From JBBIQZ01 sp037442065 (lineage in GTDB: Bacteria; Patescibacteriota; CPR2_A; CG2-30-33-46), in NCBI GenBank assembly GCA_037442065.1, contig JBBIQZ010000047.1, forward strand, positions 1-5,661: a stretch of DNA of 5,661 bases. Reading direction: 5' to 3'. Below the pieces are notes generated by a model. That model made no database searches. It worked only from the letters and a program-made list of their open reading frames with translations, and was not told where the DNA came from. Each line of letters begins with the position of its first letter. Within the stretch, counting starts at the first letter, position 1. A program made the position numbers and the translations under genes. Shown one piece after another: positions 1-5,661 of the stretch.

Positions 1-69
1 AGAAAAATAAAAATACAAAGTACAATTTTAGCTTTTTAGCATTGCAGTTTGCCAACTTCGCATAAAGCT

Positions 70-91
70 ACGGAAGGACTCCGTTTCTTTT
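70..91 (+). other. Weak hairpin with T-rich tail upstream of lepA
   Basis: ACGGA (70-74) and TCCGT (80-84) can pair around a 5-base loop, followed by a T-rich stretch (85-91, with one C). This could be a weak intrinsic terminator for a gene upstream of the window, or simply structure in the lepA leader. The stem is only 5 bp, so the call is tentative. The rest of 1-102 is AT-rich. A TACAAT at 21-26 could be a -10 box, but its -35 would fall at or beyond the window edge. I see no other feature there. Confidence 0.25.
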
Positions 92-102
92 GGGATTAAA
101 CT

Positions 103-1899
103 ATGAAACAAGAATTGATAAGAAACTTCGCCATCATTGCGCATATAGATCACGGCAAATCTACTCTCGCGGATAGGTTTTTAGAAGTAACTGGTACTAT
201 TCCTAAAGAGAAAATCAAAGAACAAACTTTAGACCGCATGGATTTAGAAAGAGAGCGTGGGATTACTATAAAACTTCAGCCAGTAAGAATGAATTGGAAA
301 GACTTTGAATTGAATTTAATCGATACCCCGGGTCATGTTGATTTTACCTACGAAGTTTCTCGTTCTTTAGCCGCCGTAGAAGGAGCCTTACTTTTGGTTG
401 ATGCTACTCAAGGTATTCAAGCCCAAACTTTGACTAATTTAAGCCTAGCCAAAGAGCAAAATTTAACTATTATACCGGTTATAAATAAAATTGATTTACC
501 TAGTGCTGAAATTGAAAGAGTTAACCAAGAGATTGAAAAGCTTTTAGGAGTTTCTAAGAACGAAATTTTGCAAGTTTCGGCCAAAGAAGGCACCGGGGTA
601 GGAGAAATTTTAGATAAAATTATCGAAAAAATTCCTTCACCGGTCCGTCACGAGACAGATTCTCGGCAAGAAGAAACTAGGGCGTTAATTTTTGATTCTA
701 TTTTTGATAGCTACCGCGGGGTGGTAACCTTTGTTCGGGTAGTTTCTGGTGAAATAAAAAAGGGAGAAAAAATTGAGTTTTTAGCCACCAGAAAGCAAGC
801 CGAAGCTTTAGAAGTCGGTTACTTTAGCCCGGATTTTGTAAAAGCGCCAAGTTTAAAAGCCGGCGAAATCGGCTACATTATCACCGGTCTAAAAGAAGTT
901 TCCGAAGCTAAAGTCGGTGATACAATAATAAAACAACAAGAGGCAAGCAGTAAAAAAATAGAGCCGCTTCCTGGATATAAGGAGGTAAAACCGTTTGTTT
1001 ATGCCTCGCTTTATTCAACAACCGGCGAACCGCATGAATTACGGGAAGCTTTGGAAAAATTAAAATTAAATGACGCATCACTAACTTTTGAACCGGAAAA
1101 TTCTCCGGCTTTAGGCTCTGGCTTTCGAGTTGGGTTTTTAGGACTTTTGCATTTAGATATTATTCGCGAGAGATTGGAACGGGAATTTAACCAGGATTTA
1201 ATTATTACCACTCCCTCGGTGTCCTACAAAATTATTTTGCCAGGACTAAAAGAAACAACTATCAAAAGCGCCAACGATATGCCTCAGGCCGGAACCTTTT
1301 TAGAAATTCAAGAACCAATGGTAAAGCTTGAAATTATAACTCCTGTTCAATTTTTGGGGAAAGTTATGGAATTAGCTCAAGACCGGCGGGGCGAATATAA
1401 ATCAATAGACTATTTGGATTCTAAAACCGCCTTGGTTTTTTACGAGATCCCTCTTTCGGAAATTATTATTGATTTTTATGATGAGCTAAAAAGTATAAGT
1501 TCGGGGTACGCATCATTAAATTACGAATTTTTAAACTTCAAAAAGGCCGATTTAGTAAAACTTGATATTTTGGTAGCCGGCGATATTGTGCCGCCTTTAT
1601 CAATAATTACACCGAAGGAAAAAGCAGAAAAAACCGGTCGGAAAATTGTTGAAAGATTAAAAGAATCCATTCCCAGGCAGTTGTTTTCTGTTTCTTTGCA
1701 AGCGGCAGTAGGGGCAAAAGTTTTAGCTAGGGAAGATGTTCCTCCCTTGCGAAAAGATGTAACGGCCAAACTTTACGGCGGCGATGTAACGAGAAAAAGA
1801 AAGCTTTTAGAAAAGCAAAAGAAGGGCAAAAAGCGTTTAAAGCGTTTCGGTAAGGTGGATATTCCCCAAGAAGCTTTCCTATCAATTCTTAAGCGCTAG
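103..1899 (+). CDS. lepA: Elongation factor 4 (LepA), ribosome-associated GTPase
   Basis: This is LepA/EF4, a translational GTPase of the EF-G family that binds ribosomes; the family is linked to back-translocation, recovery of stalled ribosomes and initiation or assembly. The 598 residues match the usual full length. The G domain (about 1-185) shows G1 AHIDHGKST (13-21), G2 RGIT (52-55), G3 DTPGH (74-78, with catalytic-type His78), G4 NKID (128-131) and G5 SAK (159-161). EF-G-like domains II, III and V follow; domain V includes the GFLGLLHLDIIRERLE signature. The LepA-specific C-terminal domain ends with the basic stretch KLLEKQKKGKKR and the near-terminal IPQEAF motif, so the gene is complete at both ends. 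ATG 103 is the earliest possible start because an in-frame TAA sits at 97-99. The upstream GGGA is only a weak ribosome binding site. The TAG stop lies two bases before the next promoter. Identification is very secure. Confidence 0.98.
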   Translation: MKQELIRNFAIIAHIDHGKSTLADRFLEVTGTIPKEKIKEQTLDRMDLERERGITIKLQPVRMNWKDFELNLIDTPGHVDFTYEVSRSLAAVEGALLLVDATQGIQAQTLTNLSLAKEQNLTIIPVINKIDLPSAEIERVNQEIEKLLGVSKNEILQVSAKEGTGVGEILDKIIEKIPSPVRHETDSRQEETRALIFDSIFDSYRGVVTFVRVVSGEIKKGEKIEFLATRKQAEALEVGYFSPDFVKAPSLKAGEIGYIITGLKEVSEAKVGDTIIKQQEASSKKIEPLPGYKEVKPFVYASLYSTTGEPHELREALEKLKLNDASLTFEPENSPALGSGFRVGFLGLLHLDIIRERLEREFNQDLIITTPSVSYKIILPGLKETTIKSANDMPQAGTFLEIQEPMVKLEIITPVQFLGKVMELAQDRRGEYKSIDYLDSKTALVFYEIPLSEIIIDFYDELKSISSGYASLNYEFLNFKKADLVKLDILVAGDIVPPLSIITPKEKAEKTGRKIVERLKESIPRQLFSVSLQAAVGAKVLAREDVPPLRKDVTAKLYGGDVTRKRKLLEKQKKGKKRLKRFGKVDIPQEAFLSILKR

Positions 1900-1900
1900 A

Positions 1901-1928
1901 TTGACAAGCAAGCGCAAATCTTTATACT
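1901..1928 (+). promoter_or_regulatory. Sigma70-type promoter for argC
   Basis: A perfect -35 box TTGACA (1901-1906) is followed after 16 bases by a good -10 box TATACT (1923-1928). This places transcription start near 1935 and gives a leader of about 60 bases before argC. The -35 box begins two bases after the lepA stop, so argC appears to be transcribed independently of lepA. The same TTGACA and TATACT hexamers recur upstream of the gene at 3037, which supports their use as promoter elements in this genome. Confidence 0.65.
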
Positions 1929-1937
1929 AAAAATATA

Positions 1938-1980
1938 AAAACTAATCTAAGGACGATTAGTTTTGTTATTTAAAAACTAG
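1938..1980 (+). promoter_or_regulatory. argC leader with two competing hairpins (terminator or attenuator)
   Basis: AAAACTAATC (1938-1947) pairs perfectly with GATTAGTTTT (1955-1964) across a 7-base loop, giving a 10-bp stem followed at once by GTTATTT, so U-rich RNA runs from 1961 to 1971. This could act as an intrinsic terminator for lepA read-through. It also lies downstream of the argC promoter, so it would sit in the argC leader. The right arm TAGTTTT (1958-1964) can instead pair with AAAACTA (1973-1979), forming an alternative and mutually exclusive hairpin close to the ribosome binding site. The octamer AAAAACTA occurs at 1937-1944 and 1972-1979. Both stems are AU-rich, so regulation by attenuation is inferred, not shown. 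Confidence 0.4.
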
Positions 1981-1997
1981 ATAAAGAGGTGAAGGGA

Positions 1998-2896
1998 ATG
2001 AGCAAGCCAAAGGTTAAAGTCGGTGTAGTAGGACACACTGGCAGATTAGGTAAACCGTTAACAGTTATTCTAAAAAGTCACCCCGGGGTGGAGATTGTAT
2101 ATACTGAAAGCACAAGCGAAGGTTCAAGTGGCGATTCTGATAGCGCCGATACTATATTTCTTGCTTTACCTCAAAATGCAAGCTATCCCTATGTTGAGCA
2201 GTTTAAAAATAAAAAAATCATTGATTTAAGTTTTGATCACAGAATAGGCTACCCCGATTGGGTATATGGTTCCCCGGAATTAAATAGGGATAAGATAAAA
2301 GACGCAAAATACATAGCTAATCCCGGCTGTTATGCGACCTCAATAAATTTAGCACTGTATCCGCTAAAAAAAGTTTTATCAAATATTAGAGTTACATCTG
2401 TTAGTGGAGCTTCGGGCGCAGGCGAGAATCCAGGGGTGCCAGGAAAGGATGATAATGCTGGTGTATATAACGTGGGCCGTGATCATAATCACTTACATGA
2501 GGTAGAAAGTATTTTAGGTATTGAAGGTCTTAATTTTGTTCCAATAAGAATTGAAACAATGGAATACGGAATTATATCGTCCATTACTGCTAAGTATAGC
2601 GGAAAAGAAAACTTACATAAACTTTGCCAAAAATTCTATAAAGACGAACGGTTTGTGAAAATTATTGAAAAACCAGCGGTAACGGAAACAAGAAATGTTA
2701 TTGATACAATAAATGCGAAATCTTCGTTAAGCAGTTGAATAACGGGATGGTTAATATTATTTCGGTTATTGATAACACCCTAAAGGGCGGCGCCAGTCAG
2801 GCCGTACAAAACTTTAATATTATGTACGGATTTCCTGAAGAGACAGCAATACCAGGCGTTGAAAAAAAACAATTATCACTAGCTACTGCTAATTAA
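1998..2896 (+). pseudogene. argC: N-acetyl-gamma-glutamyl-phosphate reductase, frameshifted
   Basis: ArgC performs the NADPH-dependent reduction of N-acetylglutamyl phosphate to the semialdehyde in arginine synthesis; the LysY homologue acts on LysW-bound substrates in lysine synthesis. The N-terminus carries the nucleotide-binding GVVGHTGRLG (9-18). The catalytic cysteine is Cys111 in NPGCYATS, and the likely catalytic His is His165 in HNHLHE. VSGASGAGE is also typical of the family. The first frame stops at TGA 2736-2738 after 246 residues. The missing C-terminus lies in the -1 frame, with TNKCEI, VIDN, KGGASQAVQN and MYGF, ending at TAA 2894-2896. Restoring one A at about 2708 (ACA AAT AAA TGC) rebuilds 299 residues with no internal stop, near the short end of the family. 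ATG 1998 is preferred over GTG 1989 because GAGGTG (1986-1991) forms its Shine-Dalgarno and KVKVGVVG begins right after. The frameshift may be a true mutation or a base-calling error. No other arginine gene is visible nearby, so ArgC and LysY cannot be told apart. Confidence 0.87.
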
Positions 2897-2903
2897 TATT
2901 TGC

Positions 2904-2946
2904 GACCAGTTTGTCTAAAAAAAGAATGACATCTGGTCTTTTTTTT
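2904..2946 (+). terminator. Intrinsic terminator after argC
   Basis: GACCAG (2904-2909) pairs with CTGGTC (2933-2938). Inner GTC (2912-2914) and GAC (2928-2930) extend the stem past a small internal loop, and an A-rich loop closes it. Eight consecutive T residues (2939-2946) follow directly. This is a standard rho-independent terminator seven bases after the restored argC stop codon. Its position fits a transcript that ends with the full-length argC, not with the early TGA at 2738. Confidence 0.8.
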
Positions 2947-2950
2947 GTCG

Positions 2951-2990
2951 AGGAGTCCGACCCTTGCAGGGCTGCAAGGGTCGGACTCTT
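2951..2990. repeat. GC-rich perfect palindrome, REP- or MITE-like
   Basis: GAGTCCGACCCTTGCAG (2953-2969) is an exact inverted copy of CTGCAAGGGTCGGACTC (2972-2988), separated by GG. One wobble pair and one A-T pair extend the stem to 2951-2990. The arms have 11 G or C out of 17, well above the AT-rich surroundings. No T tract follows on either strand and a good terminator already ends at 2946, so a second terminator is unlikely. I infer a repetitive extragenic palindrome of the kind mobilised by REP-associated transposases. No transposase is present here. Confidence 0.6.
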
Positions 2991-3010
2991 AGCAAAGGAT
3001 TAGAAAAATT

Positions 3011-3036
3011 TTGACAAATAGGATAATATTTATACT
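3011..3036 (+). promoter_or_regulatory. Candidate promoter of the membrane protein-purH unit
   Basis: A perfect TTGACA (3011-3016) and a TATACT (3031-3036) precede the gene, but the spacer is only 14 bases, shorter than the usual 16-18. An alternative -10, GATAAT (3022-3027), has no good -35 partner. With TATACT as the -10 box, transcription would start near 3043, inside the annotated reading frame. With GATAAT it would start near 3034 and give a leaderless message. The region is very probably a promoter, but its exact geometry is uncertain. Confidence 0.45.
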
Positions 3037-4743
3037 ATGGAAGAACAAATGCAAAACCAAGATTTTGGAGAATTTCAACCAACTGTATCCGAGCCGACCG
3101 GGGAGGTCGATCTACCTTTAGCAGAAGAGAAACTTTCTAATATTCAAGAATTCTTGGCCGAGATAAAATCTCTTCGTCAAAAGCAAGAAGCAGAAAAAGA
3201 ATTTCCTAAAATAAAAGTTGCTTTAACTTTAGGTCGCCTTGCCTTTTTTTACGAAAAAATCAGGAACACCTTAGAATACAAAGACGAGCATTTAATAATA
3301 AAAAGCGCCTTAGAGCGAATTCTAAAAAGAAGATTTTTTAATTATCATTCTGTCGAATCTTTAGCTAAAAACATTATTTTCGATTTGGTTGGCGGCGGCT
3401 ATTTTCAAAGTGAAGAAATTCCGGAAGCTAAGGTTTCAGAAATTGCCGATATTTTAGAAAGGTATAATTATCTTTTTCATGCAACAAAAATTACAAAAGG
3501 GCAGATTTGTTCTATTGTTTCCTGCGCCATCGAAGAGATCTTAAGGCCGGAAGTAAAAGAAAAAGAAGCACTGGTAAATTTTACCCTAAAAACTATCAAA
3601 GAAAATTTGTCTCTAGACACTCCTTTAGAACCCGACACTATTTTTCAAGAGCTTTATATTGCTATCCACCGGACACTTTTAAAATCCGATTATCAAACTA
3701 TAAAATACCAATTACTAAGAAGAGGTATTCCAGAATTAGAGAAAAAAGAAACAAACCCCATTAGAAATAAAGAAAATTTTTCAACTGAGAGTGGGACAAA
3801 AATTTCTAACGGGGTAAATCTTTCGGATTTAAGCTTGCATTTTCAAGAAATCAATGTAGCTATTGATGGTTTAATTAAAAGTAAATTAAGGCTGAGTTTT
3901 TTAAAACTTTGCCGACGAGCTATTCCTCCATTTTCGGTTTTAGGTAAAATTGTTGCCACTACGCCTCTAGAAGAAGTGGAAGCTGCACTAAAAAATGAAG
4001 AAGAATTTAATAAACTGACTGACAACGTTTATTCTAAATGGTGGGAAAGAGCTTCCAGTAAAGTTGCTAAAACTACCATTAAAAGCATTACTTTTATATT
4101 TTTAACTAAGATGGTCTTAGCTTTTGTTTTAGAAATCCCTTACGACCTTTTAGTTATAGGACAGCTTAATATTATTCCTTTAGTTTTAAATCTTACTTTT
4201 CCGCCGATGTATATGTTTTTATCAACTTTTAATATTTCGGTTCCCGGCAAGGAAAACTTAAAAATAATAAGGACTTGGCTTAAAAAAATGTTAAGCGGCG
4301 AGGAATTAAACTATCAGTTGCGTTTAAGAAAAGCCAGCTCTTTAAAAACTTTTGTTTTTTCTTTGGTTTACGCTTTAACATTTATAATTTCTTTCGGGGT
4401 TTTGGTTTTTGCCCTTTTAAATCTTAAGTTTAATATCATTTCCGGCATTTTGTTTTTTACCTTTTTCTCCACCGTTAGCTTTTTTGCTTACAGAATTTCC
4501 CAAACCGCAAACGAGCTTTCGATGATTAAAAAAGGCGGCGGTTTTTTAGAATTGATCGGCGATTTTTTCTCTATCCCTTTTATAAGACTAGGCAGATTTC
4601 TTTCTTCCAATTTTAGGAGGTTAAATATTTTCTTGTTTATTTTGGATTTTATTATTGAAACTCCTTTTAAGACGTTGCTTCAATTTTTAGAAGAATGGGT
4701 AAGGTATGCCAAAGAAAAAAAGGAAGATATTTTAAACGATTAA
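3037..4743 (+). CDS. Conserved membrane protein of unknown function, CPR type
   Basis: I cannot assign a function to this 568-residue protein. Residues 1 to about 345 are charged and mostly helical: an acidic N-terminus, a KQKQEAEKEF-type segment near 48-57, and a polar stretch at 235-262 that may be a flexible linker. No signal peptide is visible. The C-terminal part holds hydrophobic segments at about 349-368, 371-398 (containing FPPMYMF), 438-462 and 465-485, with a possible further one or an amphipathic helix near 529-548. The pattern IIPLVLNLTFPPMYMFL followed by VPGKEN resembles membrane proteins I recall as common and uncharacterised in CPR genomes; this is memory, not a search. The start is uncertain: ATG 3037 has no Shine-Dalgarno, and ATG 3049 (Met5) is an alternative. 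The stop lies 21 bases before the purH-like gene with no terminator between, so the two probably share a transcript. The N-terminal domain is likely cytoplasmic. Confidence 0.85.
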   Translation: MEEQMQNQDFGEFQPTVSEPTGEVDLPLAEEKLSNIQEFLAEIKSLRQKQEAEKEFPKIKVALTLGRLAFFYEKIRNTLEYKDEHLIIKSALERILKRRFFNYHSVESLAKNIIFDLVGGGYFQSEEIPEAKVSEIADILERYNYLFHATKITKGQICSIVSCAIEEILRPEVKEKEALVNFTLKTIKENLSLDTPLEPDTIFQELYIAIHRTLLKSDYQTIKYQLLRRGIPELEKKETNPIRNKENFSTESGTKISNGVNLSDLSLHFQEINVAIDGLIKSKLRLSFLKLCRRAIPPFSVLGKIVATTPLEEVEAALKNEEEFNKLTDNVYSKWWERASSKVAKTTIKSITFIFLTKMVLAFVLEIPYDLLVIGQLNIIPLVLNLTFPPMYMFLSTFNISVPGKENLKIIRTWLKKMLSGEELNYQLRLRKASSLKTFVFSLVYALTFIISFGVLVFALLNLKFNIISGILFFTFFSTVSFFAYRISQTANELSMIKKGGGFLELIGDFFSIPFIRLGRFLSSNFRRLNIFLFILDFIIETPFKTLLQFLEEWVRYAKEKKEDILND

Positions 4744-4764
4744 AGAGGTAGCGATAATTAAATT

Positions 4765-5661
4765 ATGAAAAAGATTAAACTTCGTTACGGCGAAAATCCT
4801 CATCAGGAAGGATTTTTTTATCCAGCAGAAACAAAAGACAAGCTAGCCATCACTCGTTTCAAAATCTTGCAGGGTAAAGAACTTTCTTTTAATAATTATT
4901 TAGATATTGATGCGGCTTTAAGTGTTATTTCAAAAATTGGCGACTACAAGCCGGCTGCCGTGGTTATAAAACACGGCAATCCGTGCGGCGTGGCTTTAGG
5001 GAAAAACATTAATGAGGCTTTTCGGAAAGCTTGGGAAGGTGACCCTCTTTCGGCTTTCGGCGGAATAATTGCGTTAAATAGAGAAGTTAGCACCGTCTTA
5101 GCCAAAAAAATGACTAAAAATTTTTTTGAAGTAATGCTTGCGCCAAAAATTTCCAAAGATGTTTTAGAAATTTTTGGCGCTAAGCCAAACACCCGCGTCT
5201 TAGTAAATCCCGCACTTCAAAATCCAGTTTTACCTAAAGAGAAAGATAAAAAAATTGTAAGAGGTGGGCTTTTAGTTCAAGATGTTTCTAAAAAAGAAGT
5301 AAAAGAAAAAGATCTAAAATTTGTAACCAAAAAACGGCCGACAAAAATTCAAATAAAAGATTTGCTCTTCGCTTTTAAAGTTTGCGGAGTTTCAAAATCT
5401 AATACGATAACCATTGTTAAAAATGAGCAAGTTTTAGGAAATGGCGTTGGCTCAACTTCTAGAGTTTATGCCGCCAAAACTGCCTTAGATGTTGCCGGCA
5501 AGAGAGCTAAAGGAGCAGTCGCCGCTTCCGACGGATTTTTTCCGTTTACAGATTCTCTTGAAGTTTTTAAGGAGGCTGGAATTTCATCGATTATTCAACC
5601 TGGCGGCTCCAAAGCCGACGAAGAAGTGATTGATTATTGCAATAAGAATAATATTTCTATG
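4765..5661 (+). CDS. purH: Stand-alone AICAR transformylase (PurH C-terminal domain), 3' truncated by window
   Basis: This protein should transfer a formyl group from 10-formyl-tetrahydrofolate to AICAR, the penultimate step of IMP synthesis, in the cytoplasm. The reading frame starts at MKKIKLRYGENPHQ; that motif normally opens the second domain of bifunctional PurH, near residue 200 in E. coli, so the N-terminal IMP cyclohydrolase domain is absent. Visible motifs are KHGNPCGVA with Lys69-His70 (human ATIC Lys266-His267), DPLSAFGGIIALNREV (93-108), VRGGLLVQD (165-173), KSN with Asn213 (human Asn431), Arg233 (human Arg451), SDGFFPF (255-261) and IIQPGGS (276-282). ATG 4765 is the first start after an in-frame TAA at 4759-4761. 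A Shine-Dalgarno AGAGGT (4744-4749) sits 15 bases upstream, somewhat far. The 299 codons end at the Met that usually precedes the final FTG-RHFRH-like tail, so roughly ten residues lie beyond the window. It follows the membrane protein gene by 21 bases. Confidence 0.93.
   Translation, partial: MKKIKLRYGENPHQEGFFYPAETKDKLAITRFKILQGKELSFNNYLDIDAALSVISKIGDYKPAAVVIKHGNPCGVALGKNINEAFRKAWEGDPLSAFGGIIALNREVSTVLAKKMTKNFFEVMLAPKISKDVLEIFGAKPNTRVLVNPALQNPVLPKEKDKKIVRGGLLVQDVSKKEVKEKDLKFVTKKRPTKIQIKDLLFAFKVCGVSKSNTITIVKNEQVLGNGVGSTSRVYAAKTALDVAGKRAKGAVAASDGFFPFTDSLEVFKEAGISSIIQPGGSKADEEVIDYCNKNNISM

Noticed and set aside
1011..1769. Antisense open reading frames within lepA (1011-1211 and 1521-1769, - strand)
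   Set aside because: They lie entirely within the secure lepA reading frame, have no recognisable motifs, and are explained by codon shadows.
1935..1997. Known riboswitch class or T-box in the argC leader
   Set aside because: The leader is only about 60 bases and lacks the conserved cores of such elements.
2705..2738. Programmed -1 ribosomal frameshift in argC
   Set aside because: No X_XXY_YYZ slippery heptamer in the zero frame lies in the only window where the shift could occur, and ArgC is not known to use recoding.
2736..2738. UGA read as glycine (genetic code 25)
   Set aside because: Reading through TGA in the same frame soon meets TAA and gives no ArgC homology; the homologous sequence is in another frame.
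2747..2896. Separate small gene starting at ATG 2747
   Set aside because: The ATG lies inside the conserved C-terminal region of ArgC, has no ribosome binding site, and the homology starts further upstream at 2708.
2951..2990. Palindrome as a second intrinsic terminator
   Set aside because: No T tract follows on either strand, and a convincing terminator already ends at 2946.
3507..4025. Open frames at 3507-3764 (+) and 3843-4025 (-)
   Set aside because: Both overlap the membrane protein gene in other frames and encode low-complexity or unlike-protein sequence.
4700..4764. Remnant of the IMP cyclohydrolase domain upstream of purH
   Set aside because: The 21-base gap and the end of the preceding gene show no cyclohydrolase-like sequence, and an in-frame stop lies at 4759-4761.
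4944..5192. Antisense open frame inside the purH-like gene
   Set aside because: It is the complement of strongly conserved AICAR transformylase coding sequence.

Overview
The window is AT-rich DNA with short intergenic gaps, and all genes lie on the + strand. It looks like a chromosomal segment of a Candidate Phyla Radiation (Patescibacteria) bacterium. That placement is an inference from three things: the flavour of the LepA sequence, a large membrane protein that resembles conserved uncharacterised CPR proteins, and a PurH reduced to its formyltransferase domain. UGA acts as a normal stop, so nothing points to a recoded lineage.

Layout. Bases 1-102 are a leader region with a weak hairpin. 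lepA (103-1899) is complete and encodes the ribosome-associated GTPase EF4. A good sigma70-type promoter starts two bases after the lepA stop codon. It drives a leader that can fold into two mutually exclusive hairpins, followed by argC (1998-2896). argC is broken by the loss of one base near 2708. The reading frame stops at 2738, but the rest of the protein, ending in the ArgC C-terminal signature, is intact in the -1 frame up to 2896. A clear intrinsic terminator (2904-2946) closes this unit. Four bases later comes a GC-rich palindrome with perfect 17-base arms (2953-2988), which looks like a REP- or MITE-type repeat.

A second transcription unit begins at about 3011. A 568-residue membrane protein of unknown function (3037-4743) is followed after 21 bases by a purH-like gene (4765 to the window end). 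The latter encodes only the AICAR transformylase domain of PurH and is cut off by the window edge, probably about ten residues before its natural end. The start of the membrane protein gene nearly touches its likely -10 box and has no Shine-Dalgarno sequence, so a leaderless or near-leaderless message is possible.

How the genes relate: no single pathway links them. lepA is translation housekeeping. argC is an isolated arginine-type (or LysW-type lysine) biosynthesis gene with its own promoter and terminator. The membrane protein and the AICAR transformylase probably share a transcript. I do not see a new multi-gene system. The points most worth a second look are the argC frameshift, the stand-alone AICAR transformylase, the palindrome, the argC leader and the membrane protein family.
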